46,812 bases of DNA from contig NZ_NGFN01000008.1 of assembly GCF_002148965.1 (NCBI RefSeq), positions 12,135 to 58,946 on the forward strand, given 5' to 3'. The translations under genes were made by a program, and so were the position numbers. A model generated the notes under the pieces. The model worked only from the letters and a program-made list of their open reading frames with translations, made no database searches and had not been told where the DNA came from. Shown piece after piece: positions 33,350 through 39,860 of the stretch (within the stretch, counting starts at the first letter, position 1; each line of letters starts with the position of its first letter). This DNA comes from Streptomyces swartbergensis (GTDB lineage Bacteria > Actinomycetota > Actinomycetes > Streptomycetales > Streptomycetaceae).

Positions 33350-34068
33350 CCGGCCTCCGCAAGAAGCGCCGCCCCCTGCGGCTGCCCCGCGCCGAATGGC
33401 TGATCGGCCTCACCGCCCTCCTCGTCGTCGCCTTCCTCGGCTGGCTCGCCATCCAAGTCGTGCTGCTATCGAACGACCTGCGCACCGCCAACCACGCCCG
33501 CGACGCCCTCGCCAACCAAGTGGAACGCCTCGGCGGCACACCCGTCGCAGGCCCACCCGGCTCACGGGGGGAGCCGGGCGCATCGGTGACCGGACCGCCC
33601 GGGCAGCCGGGGCAACCCGGCGAGTCCGGCGAACCAGGACGTCCAGGCCCATCGGGCGCGCCCGGGCCCAGCGGATCACCAGGCAAGCCGGGCAGCGACG
33701 GGGAGGACGGCGCCTCAGCAACCGGCGCCCCAGGCGAACCCGGCGAGCCCGGGCCCGCTGGCAGCCCCGGCACCAACGGAGAAGCCGGCGCCGCAGGACC
33801 AGCCGGGCCGGCCGGACCAGCAGGGCCACAGGGCGAGCCCGGACCGCAGGGCGAGCGCGGCGAGAAGGGCGAGCCAGGGGAACAGGGGCCCGCCGGTCCC
33901 GCACCATCCGGCTGGACGTTCACCTACCGGGGCGCCACCTACGAGTGCACACCCGACAGCGACGGCTCCAGCCACTACACCTGCCGACAGACCGGCGGAG
34001 ACGACGACCCCGGCCTGCCCGGACCGCTCGCCGCGGGCATGGATCCGTACCGCCGCCAATACCCGTAG
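33346..34068 (+). CDS. Membrane-anchored collagen-like protein
   Basis: 240 residues from GTG. A basic N-terminus and one transmembrane helix (about 19-42) are followed by a short coiled stretch and about 120 residues of Gly-x-y repeats rich in Pro, Glu and Ala, broken twice by GASVTG and GASATG. The C-terminal 45 residues hold a pair of Cys (YECTPD, YTCRQT). The topology puts the collagen rod outside the membrane. Collagen-like rods usually trimerise. It sits in the lysis operon, not with fibres, so a structural envelope role or lysis function is open. Confidence 0.7.
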   Translation: MTGLRKKRRPLRLPRAEWLIGLTALLVVAFLGWLAIQVVLLSNDLRTANHARDALANQVERLGGTPVAGPPGSRGEPGASVTGPPGQPGQPGESGEPGRPGPSGAPGPSGSPGKPGSDGEDGASATGAPGEPGEPGPAGSPGTNGEAGAAGPAGPAGPAGPQGEPGPQGERGEKGEPGEQGPAGPAPSGWTFTYRGATYECTPDSDGSSHYTCRQTGGDDDPGLPGPLAAGMDPYRRQYP

Positions 34069-34076
34069 GAGGCCCC

Positions 34077-34253
34077 GTGCCTGATCCGATTCCCCTCCGG
34101 CCGCGCCGCGATGACACGGCGGCCGACGTGCGGTCGCTGGTGCAGCTCGGGCGGGAAGAGCCGCCACCCGTTCCCGCACCAGCCCAGCAACCGTTCCTCG
34201 AACCCGACTACCCTGATCTGCCCGACGGGTACGCGCCTGACGAACCCGTGTGA
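34077..34253 (+). CDS. Hypothetical Pro-rich protein
   Basis: 58 residues from GTG after AGGAGG. Pro/Asp/Glu-rich (EEPPPVPAPAQQPFLEPDYP), probably disordered. It is the last gene of the late operon, before a strong hairpin. No function is recognised. Confidence 0.5.
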   Translation: MPDPIPLRPRRDDTAADVRSLVQLGREEPPPVPAPAQQPFLEPDYPDLPDGYAPDEPV

Positions 34254-34259
34254 ACCACT

Positions 34260-34304
34260 GCGCCCCGCCCTCCCTGCCGCATCGCGGCCGGGGGAGCGGG
34301 GCGC
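34260..34304. terminator. Bidirectional terminator
   Basis: GCGCCCCGC (34260-34268) and GCGGGGCGC (34296-34304) form a 9-bp stem and are followed by TTCGTCGT. It separates the late operon from the convergent minus-strand genes. Confidence 0.7.
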
Positions 34305-34314
34305 TTCGTCGTGC

Positions 34315-34938
34315 TCAGAACTCAAGCTGCTTCTTCACCTCGGCCACGTTCGGGCCGCTGTTAGCCGACGGCATCTCCCAGCGGTGTGCCTTCTCCTCGC
34401 CGTCGATATAGATGAGCGTGCCGCCCTTCGCCTGCGCCGGCGTCAGATCGAACACCTGCGACCGCCACTGCCAGGCACCCGGCTGCACGGGGTCGGCGTT
34501 GTTGTACTTGCCCATCGTGACGTTGAACGCGTTCCCACCCTGGGTGTCGAGCATCTCCCCGTCCGGAGCCATCCACTTCCAGCCCCCGCCGCCGATCGGG
34601 GCCGGCTCGTCCGCCGCGACCGCGGTCATCGCCTTGTCCTTCATCGTGACGACGACGAACATGCCGTTCTCCGCCGTCTCCCCGCCGCCTTCCTTCGTGA
34701 AGACGACCGTGTCCGGGGTGATCTGTAGGACGCCCGTGCCACCGTCGCCGGTAGTCTGCGCCGACTCGCCGAGCTTCATCCCCTTCTCCACCTGCCCGGG
34801 CGTGGGCTCCTCGCTGGGCGTGGCCGTGGTCGGCGGCTTACTCGCCGCAGTCTTGTCGCCGCCGTCGCCCCCACCGCCGCATGCGGTGAGTGCGGCCAGG
34901 AGCAGGGCAGCCGTGGCTGCGGTAGCGCGTGCGCGCAT
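34315..34938 (-). CDS. Secreted lipoprotein
   Basis: 207 residues from ATG at 34938 (minus strand) with GGGGGG upstream. A basic start and hydrophobic core (ATAATAALLLAALTACGGGG) end in a lipobox L-T-A-C, so the mature protein should be lipidated at Cys. A disordered Pro/Thr linker follows, then a beta-rich domain (VFVVVT-type strands, WQWRSQVFDLTPAQAKGGTLIYI) resembling DUF4352/Ig-like extracellular domains. A lipoprotein expressed from a prophage often serves superinfection exclusion; this is inference. Confidence 0.72.
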   Translation of the reverse strand: MRARATAATAALLLAALTACGGGGDGGDKTAASKPPTTATPSEEPTPGQVEKGMKLGESAQTTGDGGTGVLQITPDTVVFTKEGGGETAENGMFVVVTMKDKAMTAVAADEPAPIGGGGWKWMAPDGEMLDTQGGNAFNVTMGKYNNADPVQPGAWQWRSQVFDLTPAQAKGGTLIYIDGEEKAHRWEMPSANSGPNVAEVKKQLEF

Positions 34939-35024
34939 GAATCCCCCCAAGGTTGAACGTCGGAACACCGTAGACCACATGTGCGCTACAGATACCCGTC
35001 CGTCACCGGGTCGTGACACGGAGA

Positions 35025-35068
35025 CGCCCCCGCACCTCTGCCGCATGAGCGGCAGGGGAGTGGGGGCG
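35025..35068. terminator. Hairpin between the two minus-strand genes
   Basis: CGCCCCC (35025-35031) pairs with GGGGGCG (35062-35068), and inside it CTGCCGC pairs with GCGGCAG. It lies just after the stop of the Ymh-like gene on the minus strand and before the lipoprotein promoter area. Confidence 0.55.
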
Positions 35069-35083
35069 CTTCGGCGTTGTGAG

Positions 35084-35806
35084 TTACGGCGTGTTGCGTT
35101 GCTGAGCTCGCCGGAGGAGGCGCAGCAGGAGATCCGCAAGTTGCACGACCTCGGCCGCCTCAACCGGGTCATCGAAGTGCACAGTGCGGTGGCTGGACGG
35201 GTTCTTGAAGGCGCCGATAGCCCCGGCGAACAGCTCCATGATGGCAACGACTTCGCCGCCGTGCGCCCCCTGGTCGGCCAACGGGCCGCCCGGCTTCAAC
35301 GCCTGACGCATGAGGTCTACGCCGAGCACCGACGAGTCCAAGCCCGCTGCCGCACGAACCTCTACTTCGACGGCCTTCATCGCGGCGAAGCAAGCGGTCT
35401 CGTAGTCACCCAGGTTGAAGATCGGGCGCACCTTCTCCTCAAGCGCGGGATCGAGTGTGCCTGCGAGGCGGTCGGCCGCCCAGAGCTTCGCCTGCCCGTT
35501 CGGATCTTCAGCGATCTCTCTGCCGAGACTGGTGACCCGCTTCCAGCTGGAGTCGGTCTGCTTGGGGTGAGGGCCAATCAGCCCGCGGGCGACTAGCCAT
35601 GCCCACGCGTCGGAGAGCCGTGAGAGCAGCACGTCGACGTCTCGCTCGCCGTTGCTCTGGAAGGCCTGCTCAGCGCCTCGAAACATGTTGTTGGCATTGA
35701 TGGTGTTGCCTGCCCCGAATGACCGGAGCAGGGTCATGGCCAGTTCAGGCGTGGGGAGTTCACGGATCTGCTCTGTCGGCACCGGCCCGGAGTAGGTCAT
35801 CCTCAT
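35084..35806 (-). CDS. TIGR02391/Ymh-like protein
   Basis: 240 residues from ATG at 35806. The C-terminal half contains the family signature: LDPALEEKVRPIFNLGDY, FAAMKAVEVEVRAAAGL, GVDLMRQAL, LFAGAIGAFKNPSSHR and EAAEVVQLADLLLR. The family (hypothetical Ymh) is frequent in phages, plasmids and defence neighbourhoods. The KNPSSH stretch resembles HEPN-type RNase motifs (R/K-x4-H), so an abortive-infection role is possible but not shown. The N-terminal half looks like a winged helix (LSRLSDAWAWLVARGLIG). Confidence 0.75.
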   Translation of the reverse strand: MRMTYSGPVPTEQIRELPTPELAMTLLRSFGAGNTINANNMFRGAEQAFQSNGERDVDVLLSRLSDAWAWLVARGLIGPHPKQTDSSWKRVTSLGREIAEDPNGQAKLWAADRLAGTLDPALEEKVRPIFNLGDYETACFAAMKAVEVEVRAAAGLDSSVLGVDLMRQALKPGGPLADQGAHGGEVVAIMELFAGAIGAFKNPSSHRTVHFDDPVEAAEVVQLADLLLRLLRRAQQRNTP

Positions 35807-35914
35807 GCCCGGACGCTAGCAGGGCATCGCCATGGCTCGACCCCCTGTTGTCACGTCCCGGCAGGGGCGTCAGCTCTCGATAACATGCCATATCGCGCCC
35901 TGACCTGCTGTGTA

Positions 35915-35934
35915 ACATCTATGTCCATAGATGT
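35915..35934. repeat. Perfect inverted repeat with TC centre upstream of the serine recombinase
   Basis: ACATCTATG-TC-CATAGATGT: 9-bp arms around a 2-bp centre, ending 13 nt before the recombinase ATG. Serine recombinases cut around a central dinucleotide flanked by inverted half-sites, so this could be a crossover site. An operator for the recombinase gene is the other option. Confidence 0.6.
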
Positions 35935-35947
35935 GTACAGTGAAGCC

Positions 35948-36784
35948 ATGACGACGACTCCTCGAACCGCTGCTCTCCGTCTGGTGCTCGTGCGCCGTGT
36001 GTCCACCGCCGGGCAGGCTGCCGACGGGTACGGGCTCGATGCGCAGGAGGCGGACTGCCGGAGGTGGGCGAAGGCTCAGACGGGCCCGCGCATCCGGATC
36101 GTCCACATGGTCACGGACGGAGACGGTAAGGGCGGGAAGTCTGGTACGAGCCTGCTCGACGAACGGCCCGGGCTCATGGAGGCCGTGGAGTGGATCGCTG
36201 AGGGCAAGGCGGACGGGATCCTGGCGCCGAACTTGGACCGGCTCGCCCGTGAGCTCACCGTGCAGGAGGCCGTGCTGTCCTACGTCTGGGCCCTCGGAGC
36301 GCGCGCGTTCACCGCCGACCACGGAGAGCACCTGGAGGACGACGCGTCCGACCCGATGCGCACGGCCATGCGGCAGATGCGCGGTGTCTTCCACCAGCTC
36401 GACCGCGGGCTCATCATCAAGCGGCTCACAGAGGGCCGCGCGGCCAAGGGGGAGCGCGGCGGGTACGCCTACGGTGCTCCCCGGTTCGGGCAGCGGGTCG
36501 TCGATAGTGAACTCAGCGACGACGAGCGCGAGAACGAGATCGCCGAGACGATGGAGCGCTGGCGCGACGAGGAGGGCCTGAGCGTCCGGGCCATCTGCGC
36601 CCGGGCCAACTCCCGCGACGACATGCCCTCCAAGCGCGGCGGGAAGTGGCACCCGACCACCGTGCAGCGGCTGCTCTCCCCGGAAGCCCGGGAGAAAGCG
36701 CGGCAGCAGTCCGCCAAGGCCCGCGCCGAACGCAAGGAACTCCAGCGCCGCGAGCGCGCGGCACGCCTCCTTGCTCAGCGCTGA
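35948..36784 (+). CDS. Serine recombinase (short form)
   Basis: 278 residues from ATG at 35948; upstream in-frame ATGs at 35885 and 35921 lie in or before the inverted repeat and have no ribosome site. The catalytic domain has RRVSTAGQ (nucleophile Ser19), GYGLDAQE and DRLARE. The next part fits the start of the Recombinase domain (GERGGYAYGAPRFGQ, SVRAICARAN, GGKWHPTTVQRLL). It lacks the zinc ribbon and long coiled coil of large serine integrases (usually 450-600 residues). It may be a resolvase/invertase-like enzyme or a naturally short integrase. Confidence 0.82.
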   Translation: MTTTPRTAALRLVLVRRVSTAGQAADGYGLDAQEADCRRWAKAQTGPRIRIVHMVTDGDGKGGKSGTSLLDERPGLMEAVEWIAEGKADGILAPNLDRLARELTVQEAVLSYVWALGARAFTADHGEHLEDDASDPMRTAMRQMRGVFHQLDRGLIIKRLTEGRAAKGERGGYAYGAPRFGQRVVDSELSDDERENEIAETMERWRDEEGLSVRAICARANSRDDMPSKRGGKWHPTTVQRLLSPEAREKARQQSAKARAERKELQRRERAARLLAQR

Positions 36785-37079
36785 GCTCCGGCCCATGCTC
36801 GCCAGAGCGCGGCCAGCGCCTCCTTGGGACCCGGCCGCGAATCACGATGACGCCCCCGCAGCCATCCGGTTGCGGGGGCGTTGTGCTGTCCGGGGTCTAG
36901 CCCCAGCCCGTGTCGTCGCTCATGGCGCCTCCCCAAGTAGGTGCGGCCCGCCAGCGGGGTAATCCCCACGCCCCCGAAGGGGTCGCTGCGAACGAGGCAG
37001 GCCGCCTCGACACGGTACGTGTATTCATGGGGCGTTGTCAGCCACGTGGGCTACAGTCGTACCAACACAACTTCATGCA
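36785..37079. other. Intergenic region before the Y RNAs
   Basis: No supported gene. After the terminator at 36851 there are several short hairpins (around 36957-36980 and 36993-37008) and a stem GGTACG (37014) with CGTACC (37058). TTGTCA at 37035 and TACAGT at 37052 resemble promoter boxes but are only 11 nt apart, so at most TACAGT would serve as a -10 for the RNAs that follow. Confidence 0.35.
36851..36880 (+). terminator. Terminator of the serine recombinase gene
   Basis: CGCCCCCGCA (36851-36860) and TGCGGGGGCG (36871-36880) form a perfect 10-bp stem with a 10-nt loop, followed by TTGTGCTGT. Confidence 0.75.
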
Positions 37080-37149
37080 CCTCCCGGTGCGCAGGCCTCG
37101 GCTACTTCTTTGGAAAAGTGCCGCCGCGGCCGTCCTTGATCTCGGGAGG
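37080..37149 (+). ncRNA. Candidate minimal Y RNA (paralogue of the next RNA)
   Basis: CCTCCCG (37080) pairs with CGGGAGG (37143-37149), closing a 70-nt element. It shares the 13-base 5' motif CCCGGTGCGCAGG and the 3' motif GATCTCGGG with the YrlA-like RNA downstream, at matching places in its closing stem. In place of the tRNA-like module it has a simple hairpin (CGGC-T-ACTT, loop, AAGT-GCCG). Y RNAs bind Ro60 through such a closing stem, so a short form next to the Ro60 gene is plausible. It could instead be a decayed duplicate, or the leader of the following RNA. Confidence 0.5.
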
Positions 37150-37336
37150 CACAGCATCGGGGGTGCCCGGTGCGCAGGTCGGGGATACTTCTCCTGCTAA
37201 GAGAGAGACGCGGGTTCGAATCCCGTCCGGCGCAGCAGCGTCGGTAGCTCAGCGGCCCAGAGCGCTACGTTTCCCCAGCCGACTCGATCTCGGGCACCCC
37301 ACTGCTGGACCTCCCCTCCATGTGAGGGGCTTTTTT
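37144..37336 (+). ncRNA. yrlA: YrlA-class Y RNA with permuted tRNA-like module
   Basis: The closing stem combines GGGAGG/CCTCCC, CAGCA/TGCTG and a perfect 10-bp GGGGTGCCCG (37160-37169) with CGGGCACCCC (37291-37300), plus inner GGTCGG/CCGACT. Inside lies a tRNA mimic in permuted order: T arm at 37210-37226 with loop TTCGAAT, a 7-bp acceptor-like stem CCGGCGC/GCGTCGG closed by tetraloop AGCA (37227-37244), TA, then a D arm GCTC/GAGC with loop AGCGGCCCA (37247-37263). A hairpin before the T arm has loop CTGCTAA (37194-37200), like an anticodon loop. This order is known for YrlA RNAs, and the Ro60 gene follows directly. GGGAGG is shared with the preceding element, so the true 5' end could be 37152. 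Confidence 0.85.
37313..37336 (+). terminator. Y RNA terminator containing the Ro60 ribosome binding site
   Basis: CCCCTC (37313-37318), loop CATGT, GAGGGG (37324-37329), then C and six T. It is a textbook intrinsic terminator ending one base before the GTG of the Ro60 gene. The 3' arm GAGGGG is also that gene's Shine-Dalgarno (7 nt spacing), and the first three bases of the 5' arm belong to the Y RNA outer stem. Confidence 0.82.
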
Positions 37337-38959
37337 GTGAGCCGTTTCAACACCCGCAGCACCCGCCCGTCCGTCTCCTCGCCCGTGAAGTCGACCGGGG
37401 AGCAGACCCGCACCCACGAAGGCGGCGCAGGGCACCTCCGCGATGAGCGCTCCGAACTGTTCCTCCTCGCCGTCACCAACATGGTCGGCCAGGACACCTT
37501 CTACGAGACCGGCGGCCAGCGCGACGACCGCTACACCGCGCTCATCCGACAACTCGCCGTCGAAGACCCCGAGTGGACCGCCGGCCTGCTCGGCTGGCTG
37601 CGAGGCTACGGCAACATGCGCACCGCAGCCATCGTCGGCGCCGCCGAGTTCACACGGGCCCGCCTCGACGCCCAAGCGCCCGGCCACTCCCGACAGATCA
37701 TCGCCTCCGTCCTCCAGCGCGCCGACGAGCCCGGCGAGTTGCTCGCCTACTGGACGGCCCGCTACGGGCGGGCCATCCCCAAGCCGATGAAGCGCGGCAT
37801 CGAGGACGCCGTCGGCCACCTCTACAACGAGCGGGCCCTGCTCAAGTACGACACCGACTCCAAGGGCTACCGGTTCGGCGACGTCATCGAACTGGTCCAC
37901 CCCGCACCGGCCGCACTCTGGCAGGGCGACCTGTTCGAGCACGCCATCGACCGCCGCCACAAGCGCGACAAGCCGATCCCCGAGTCGCTGCAACTGCTCC
38001 ACACCCGCGCCGCGATCTCCAAGTGGGATGTGCAGAAGCGTCGCGACCTGCTGCAGCGTTCGGACGCCGCGGACTTCCTGCAGCACGCCGGCATGACCTG
38101 GGAGGCCCTCGCCGGCTGGCTGCAGGGGCCGATGGACAAGGAGGCGTGGGAGGCCATCATCCCGTCCATGGGGTACATGGCTCTGCTACGGAACCTGCGG
38201 AACTTCGACGAGGCCGGCGTCTCCGACGAGGTCGCCGAGACCTTGGTCAGGAAGCTTGCCGACCCGCAGCAGGTTGCCCGGTCGCGTCAGCTGCCCATGC
38301 GCTTCTACTCCGCCTACCGTGCCGCGCCGTCGCTGCGCTGGGGCCACGCCCTTGAGAAGGCGCTCACCGCGTCCCTCGCCAACATCCCCACGCTGTCGGG
38401 GCGGACGCTGATCCTCGTCGACACGTCCTCCTCGATGAACGAGGGTTTCTCCCGGGATGGCACGCTCATGCGGTGGGACGCTGCGGCCCTCTTCGGGATC
38501 GCGCTCGGGCAGCGCTGCCAGAGCGGGGACGTCGTCTCCTTCTCCTCGACCCGCCGCTACTGGGGCGACAACCCGGGTGCGAACACGAAGACGTTCCCGC
38601 TGCAGCGCGGCGAGTCCCTGCTGCGCGCGGTGAGCCGGTGGAAGGACGGCGGCTGGTTCCTGGGCGGCGGCACCGACACGGCGCTGGCGCTGCTGCAGGA
38701 GTTCAACGGCCACGACCGAGTAGTCATCGTCACCGACGAGCAGGCCGGCCACGACTATGGGGAGGTGACTCGCGCGGTTCCTGCCGAGGTGCCGATGTAC
38801 ACCTGGAACCTCGCGGGCTACCAGGCGGGGCACGCGCCGTCTGGCGGGCGAAACCGGCACACCTTCGGCGGTCTCACGGACCAGGCGTTCCGCATGATCC
38901 CGCTGTTGGAGCGGGGCCGTGACGCGCGCTGGCCGTGGGAAGGGGCTCCCGCCGCCTGA
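37337..38959 (+). CDS. rsr: Ro60/Rsr-like Y RNA-binding protein (TROVE + vWA)
   Basis: 540 residues, the usual Ro60 size. GTG at 37337 has GAGGGG 7 nt upstream; longer in-frame extensions would run through the Y RNA and are rejected. Residues about 15-350 form the TROVE HEAT-repeat ring (TRTHEGGAGHL, ELFLLAVTNMVGQDTFYE, WLRGYGNMRTAAIVGA, FYSAYRAAPSLRWGHALEKA). Residues about 355-525 are a vWA domain with a MIDAS site, DTSSS (Asp362, Ser364, Ser366), GGGTDTALAL and VTDEQAG. Ro60 binds Y RNAs on its outer surface and structured or misfolded RNA in its ring; in bacteria it can feed RNA to PNPase. Confidence 0.92.
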   Translation: MSRFNTRSTRPSVSSPVKSTGEQTRTHEGGAGHLRDERSELFLLAVTNMVGQDTFYETGGQRDDRYTALIRQLAVEDPEWTAGLLGWLRGYGNMRTAAIVGAAEFTRARLDAQAPGHSRQIIASVLQRADEPGELLAYWTARYGRAIPKPMKRGIEDAVGHLYNERALLKYDTDSKGYRFGDVIELVHPAPAALWQGDLFEHAIDRRHKRDKPIPESLQLLHTRAAISKWDVQKRRDLLQRSDAADFLQHAGMTWEALAGWLQGPMDKEAWEAIIPSMGYMALLRNLRNFDEAGVSDEVAETLVRKLADPQQVARSRQLPMRFYSAYRAAPSLRWGHALEKALTASLANIPTLSGRTLILVDTSSSMNEGFSRDGTLMRWDAAALFGIALGQRCQSGDVVSFSSTRRYWGDNPGANTKTFPLQRGESLLRAVSRWKDGGWFLGGGTDTALALLQEFNGHDRVVIVTDEQAGHDYGEVTRAVPAEVPMYTWNLAGYQAGHAPSGGRNRHTFGGLTDQAFRMIPLLERGRDARWPWEGAPAA

Positions 38960-38980
38960 CGTCCGTGCCACACTGGCCGT

Positions 38981-39016
38981 AGCGCCCGCCGAGCATCCCC
39001 CGTCTCGGCGGGCGCT
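38981..39016. terminator. Bidirectional terminator after the Ro60 gene
   Basis: AGCGCCCGCCGAG and CTCGGCGGGCGCT form a perfect 13-bp stem with a 10-nt loop. It separates the Ro60 gene from the convergent minus-strand gene. Confidence 0.8.
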
Positions 39017-39023
39017 GCCGTGT

Positions 39024-39380
39024 CTATTCGCTGGCCTGCTTGCGGTCTCGGGGGCGGCCGTATTCGTCGAGGATGCGGTAGAGGCGGGAGCGGGGCATAC
39101 CGGCGGCGATGCCGATGGCTTTGCGGTCGGCGTGTGGACCCCCGGCTCGGTCGGCGGCGGCGATGGTCTCCTTGCGGAAGTTTTCCAGGTGCTGGATGAG
39201 GTGGGAGGTCTGGGCGAGGGTCTCGGTGAGGTCGTTGAAGGTGGTCGCCTGCTGGGGTGCCTGGACGTGGCGGTCGCCGCGGATGCCGTCGAGGAGGGCG
39301 TTGCCGAGGTCGGGGGTGAGGCCGGTGGCGGTGTCGGTGTTGCCGTCGGGGTCGCCGATGGTGATACGCAGCTTCTTCAT
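39024..39380 (-). CDS. Conserved small protein with helix-turn-helix-like C-terminus
   Basis: 118 residues from ATG at 39380 (minus strand), with AGAGG upstream. Contains DRHVQAPQQATTFNDLTETL, LIQHLENFRKETIAAADRAG and a C-terminal HTH-like part (RKAIGIAAGMPRSRLYRILDEYGRP). Very similar proteins occur in Streptomyces genomes and mobile elements. A DNA-binding regulatory role is likely from the C-terminus; its promoter faces that of the small membrane gene at 39455. Confidence 0.65.
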   Translation of the reverse strand: MKKLRITIGDPDGNTDTATGLTPDLGNALLDGIRGDRHVQAPQQATTFNDLTETLAQTSHLIQHLENFRKETIAAADRAGGPHADRKAIGIAAGMPRSRLYRILDEYGRPRDRKQASE

Positions 39381-39399
39381 GACCTCTACGCTACACGTG

Positions 39400-39428
39400 T
39401 TGCGAACGCTACACAACCGTGTTAGGCT
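39400..39428 (+). promoter_or_regulatory. Promoter for the two tiny membrane-protein genes
   Basis: TTGCGA (39400-39405), a 17-nt spacer and TAGGCT (39423-39428), matching the major actinobacterial sigma-factor consensus. It overlaps the start region of the divergent minus-strand gene. Confidence 0.7.
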
Positions 39429-39454
39429 GTAGCCACCTCCTAGAGAGAAGGGAG

Positions 39455-39586
39455 GTGAAACAACTGAATATCGGGGAGATCACCCTGGTGATCGGAGCGG
39501 CGACCTTCGTGGTCAACACCGTGTCGATGGTCATCGTGTGGAAGGACCGGAAGCGCAAGCCGAAGGGCCGACACCGCAAGGGGTGA
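39455..39586 (+). CDS. Tiny membrane protein (43 residues)
   Basis: Read from GTG at 39455: KQLNIGEITLVIGAATFVVN and on to a basic tail KDRKRKPKGRHRKG. A single hydrophobic helix (about residues 9-29) followed by a very basic cytoplasmic end. An unusually good ribosome site GGAGGTGA (39451-39458) overlaps the GTG and lies 8 nt before an in-frame CTG (39464), so a 40-residue product from CTG is also possible. It directly follows a clear promoter. Function unknown. Confidence 0.6.
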   Translation: MKQLNIGEITLVIGAATFVVNTVSMVIVWKDRKRKPKGRHRKG

Positions 39587-39592
39587 AACGAA

Positions 39593-39627
39593 GGGCCCCG
39601 GAGATGCTTACACCAACTCCGGGGCCC
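39593..39627 (+). terminator. Perfect 11-bp hairpin between the tiny membrane genes
   Basis: GGGCCCCGGAG and CTCCGGGGCCC with a 13-nt loop (ATGCTTACACCAA). No T-run follows, so it may attenuate or stabilise rather than fully terminate. Confidence 0.6.
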
Positions 39628-39680
39628 GCTCCCCAGGATCCCAGCCCAGCACCACTCCACACAAGCAGAGGAGGAAACAG

Positions 39681-39848
39681 GTGCGGACATCCGTGAAGGC
39701 CCTCATCGTCAGCACCCTGTCCAGCTTGGTCGCCGCCATCGCCATCACCATCGGCGTCGGCACGTACTGGTGGCTGTGGGCAATCTGGGCCGCGCTCGCC
39801 GCCGGCACCGTGGCCCTCGTGGTCGACGGCCGCCGGCAGCGCGCCTAG
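39681..39848 (+). CDS. Tiny membrane protein (55 residues)
   Basis: From GTG at 39681 with GAGGAGG upstream. Two adjacent hydrophobic helices: about residues 7-27 (ALIVSTLSSLVAAIAITIG) and 29-48 (WLWAIWAALAAGTVALVV), ending GRRQRA. Too short for most automatic callers. Shares an operon with the 43-residue protein. Small two-helix proteins may act as holins, toxins or exclusion factors; none of these is shown here. Confidence 0.6.
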   Translation: MRTSVKALIVSTLSSLVAAIAITIGVGTYWWLWAIWAALAAGTVALVVDGRRQRA

Positions 39849-39860
39849 CCCTCAATCTGA

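Noticed and set aside
33544..33905. CRISPR-like or tandem DNA repeat array
   Set aside because: The periodicity is the 9-base Gly-x-y coding pattern of the collagen-like protein; there are no spacers or constant repeats.
37035..37057. Full promoter TTGTCA/TACAGT for the Y RNAs
   Set aside because: The spacing of 11 nt is far too short; only TACAGT remains a possible -10.
37189..37236. 3' half of an ordinary tRNA-Ser gene, or a tRNA-derived attachment site
   Set aside because: The acceptor strand has no upstream partner; its perfect partner is immediately downstream, followed by a D arm, so the permuted Y RNA explains all parts. The phage recombinase is a serine type, which rarely uses tRNA sites.
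36941..37336. N-terminal extension of the Ro60 protein
   Set aside because: The frame is open but crosses both RNA elements and a terminator, has no family similarity, and the GTG at 37337 has a ribosome site and gives the normal protein length.
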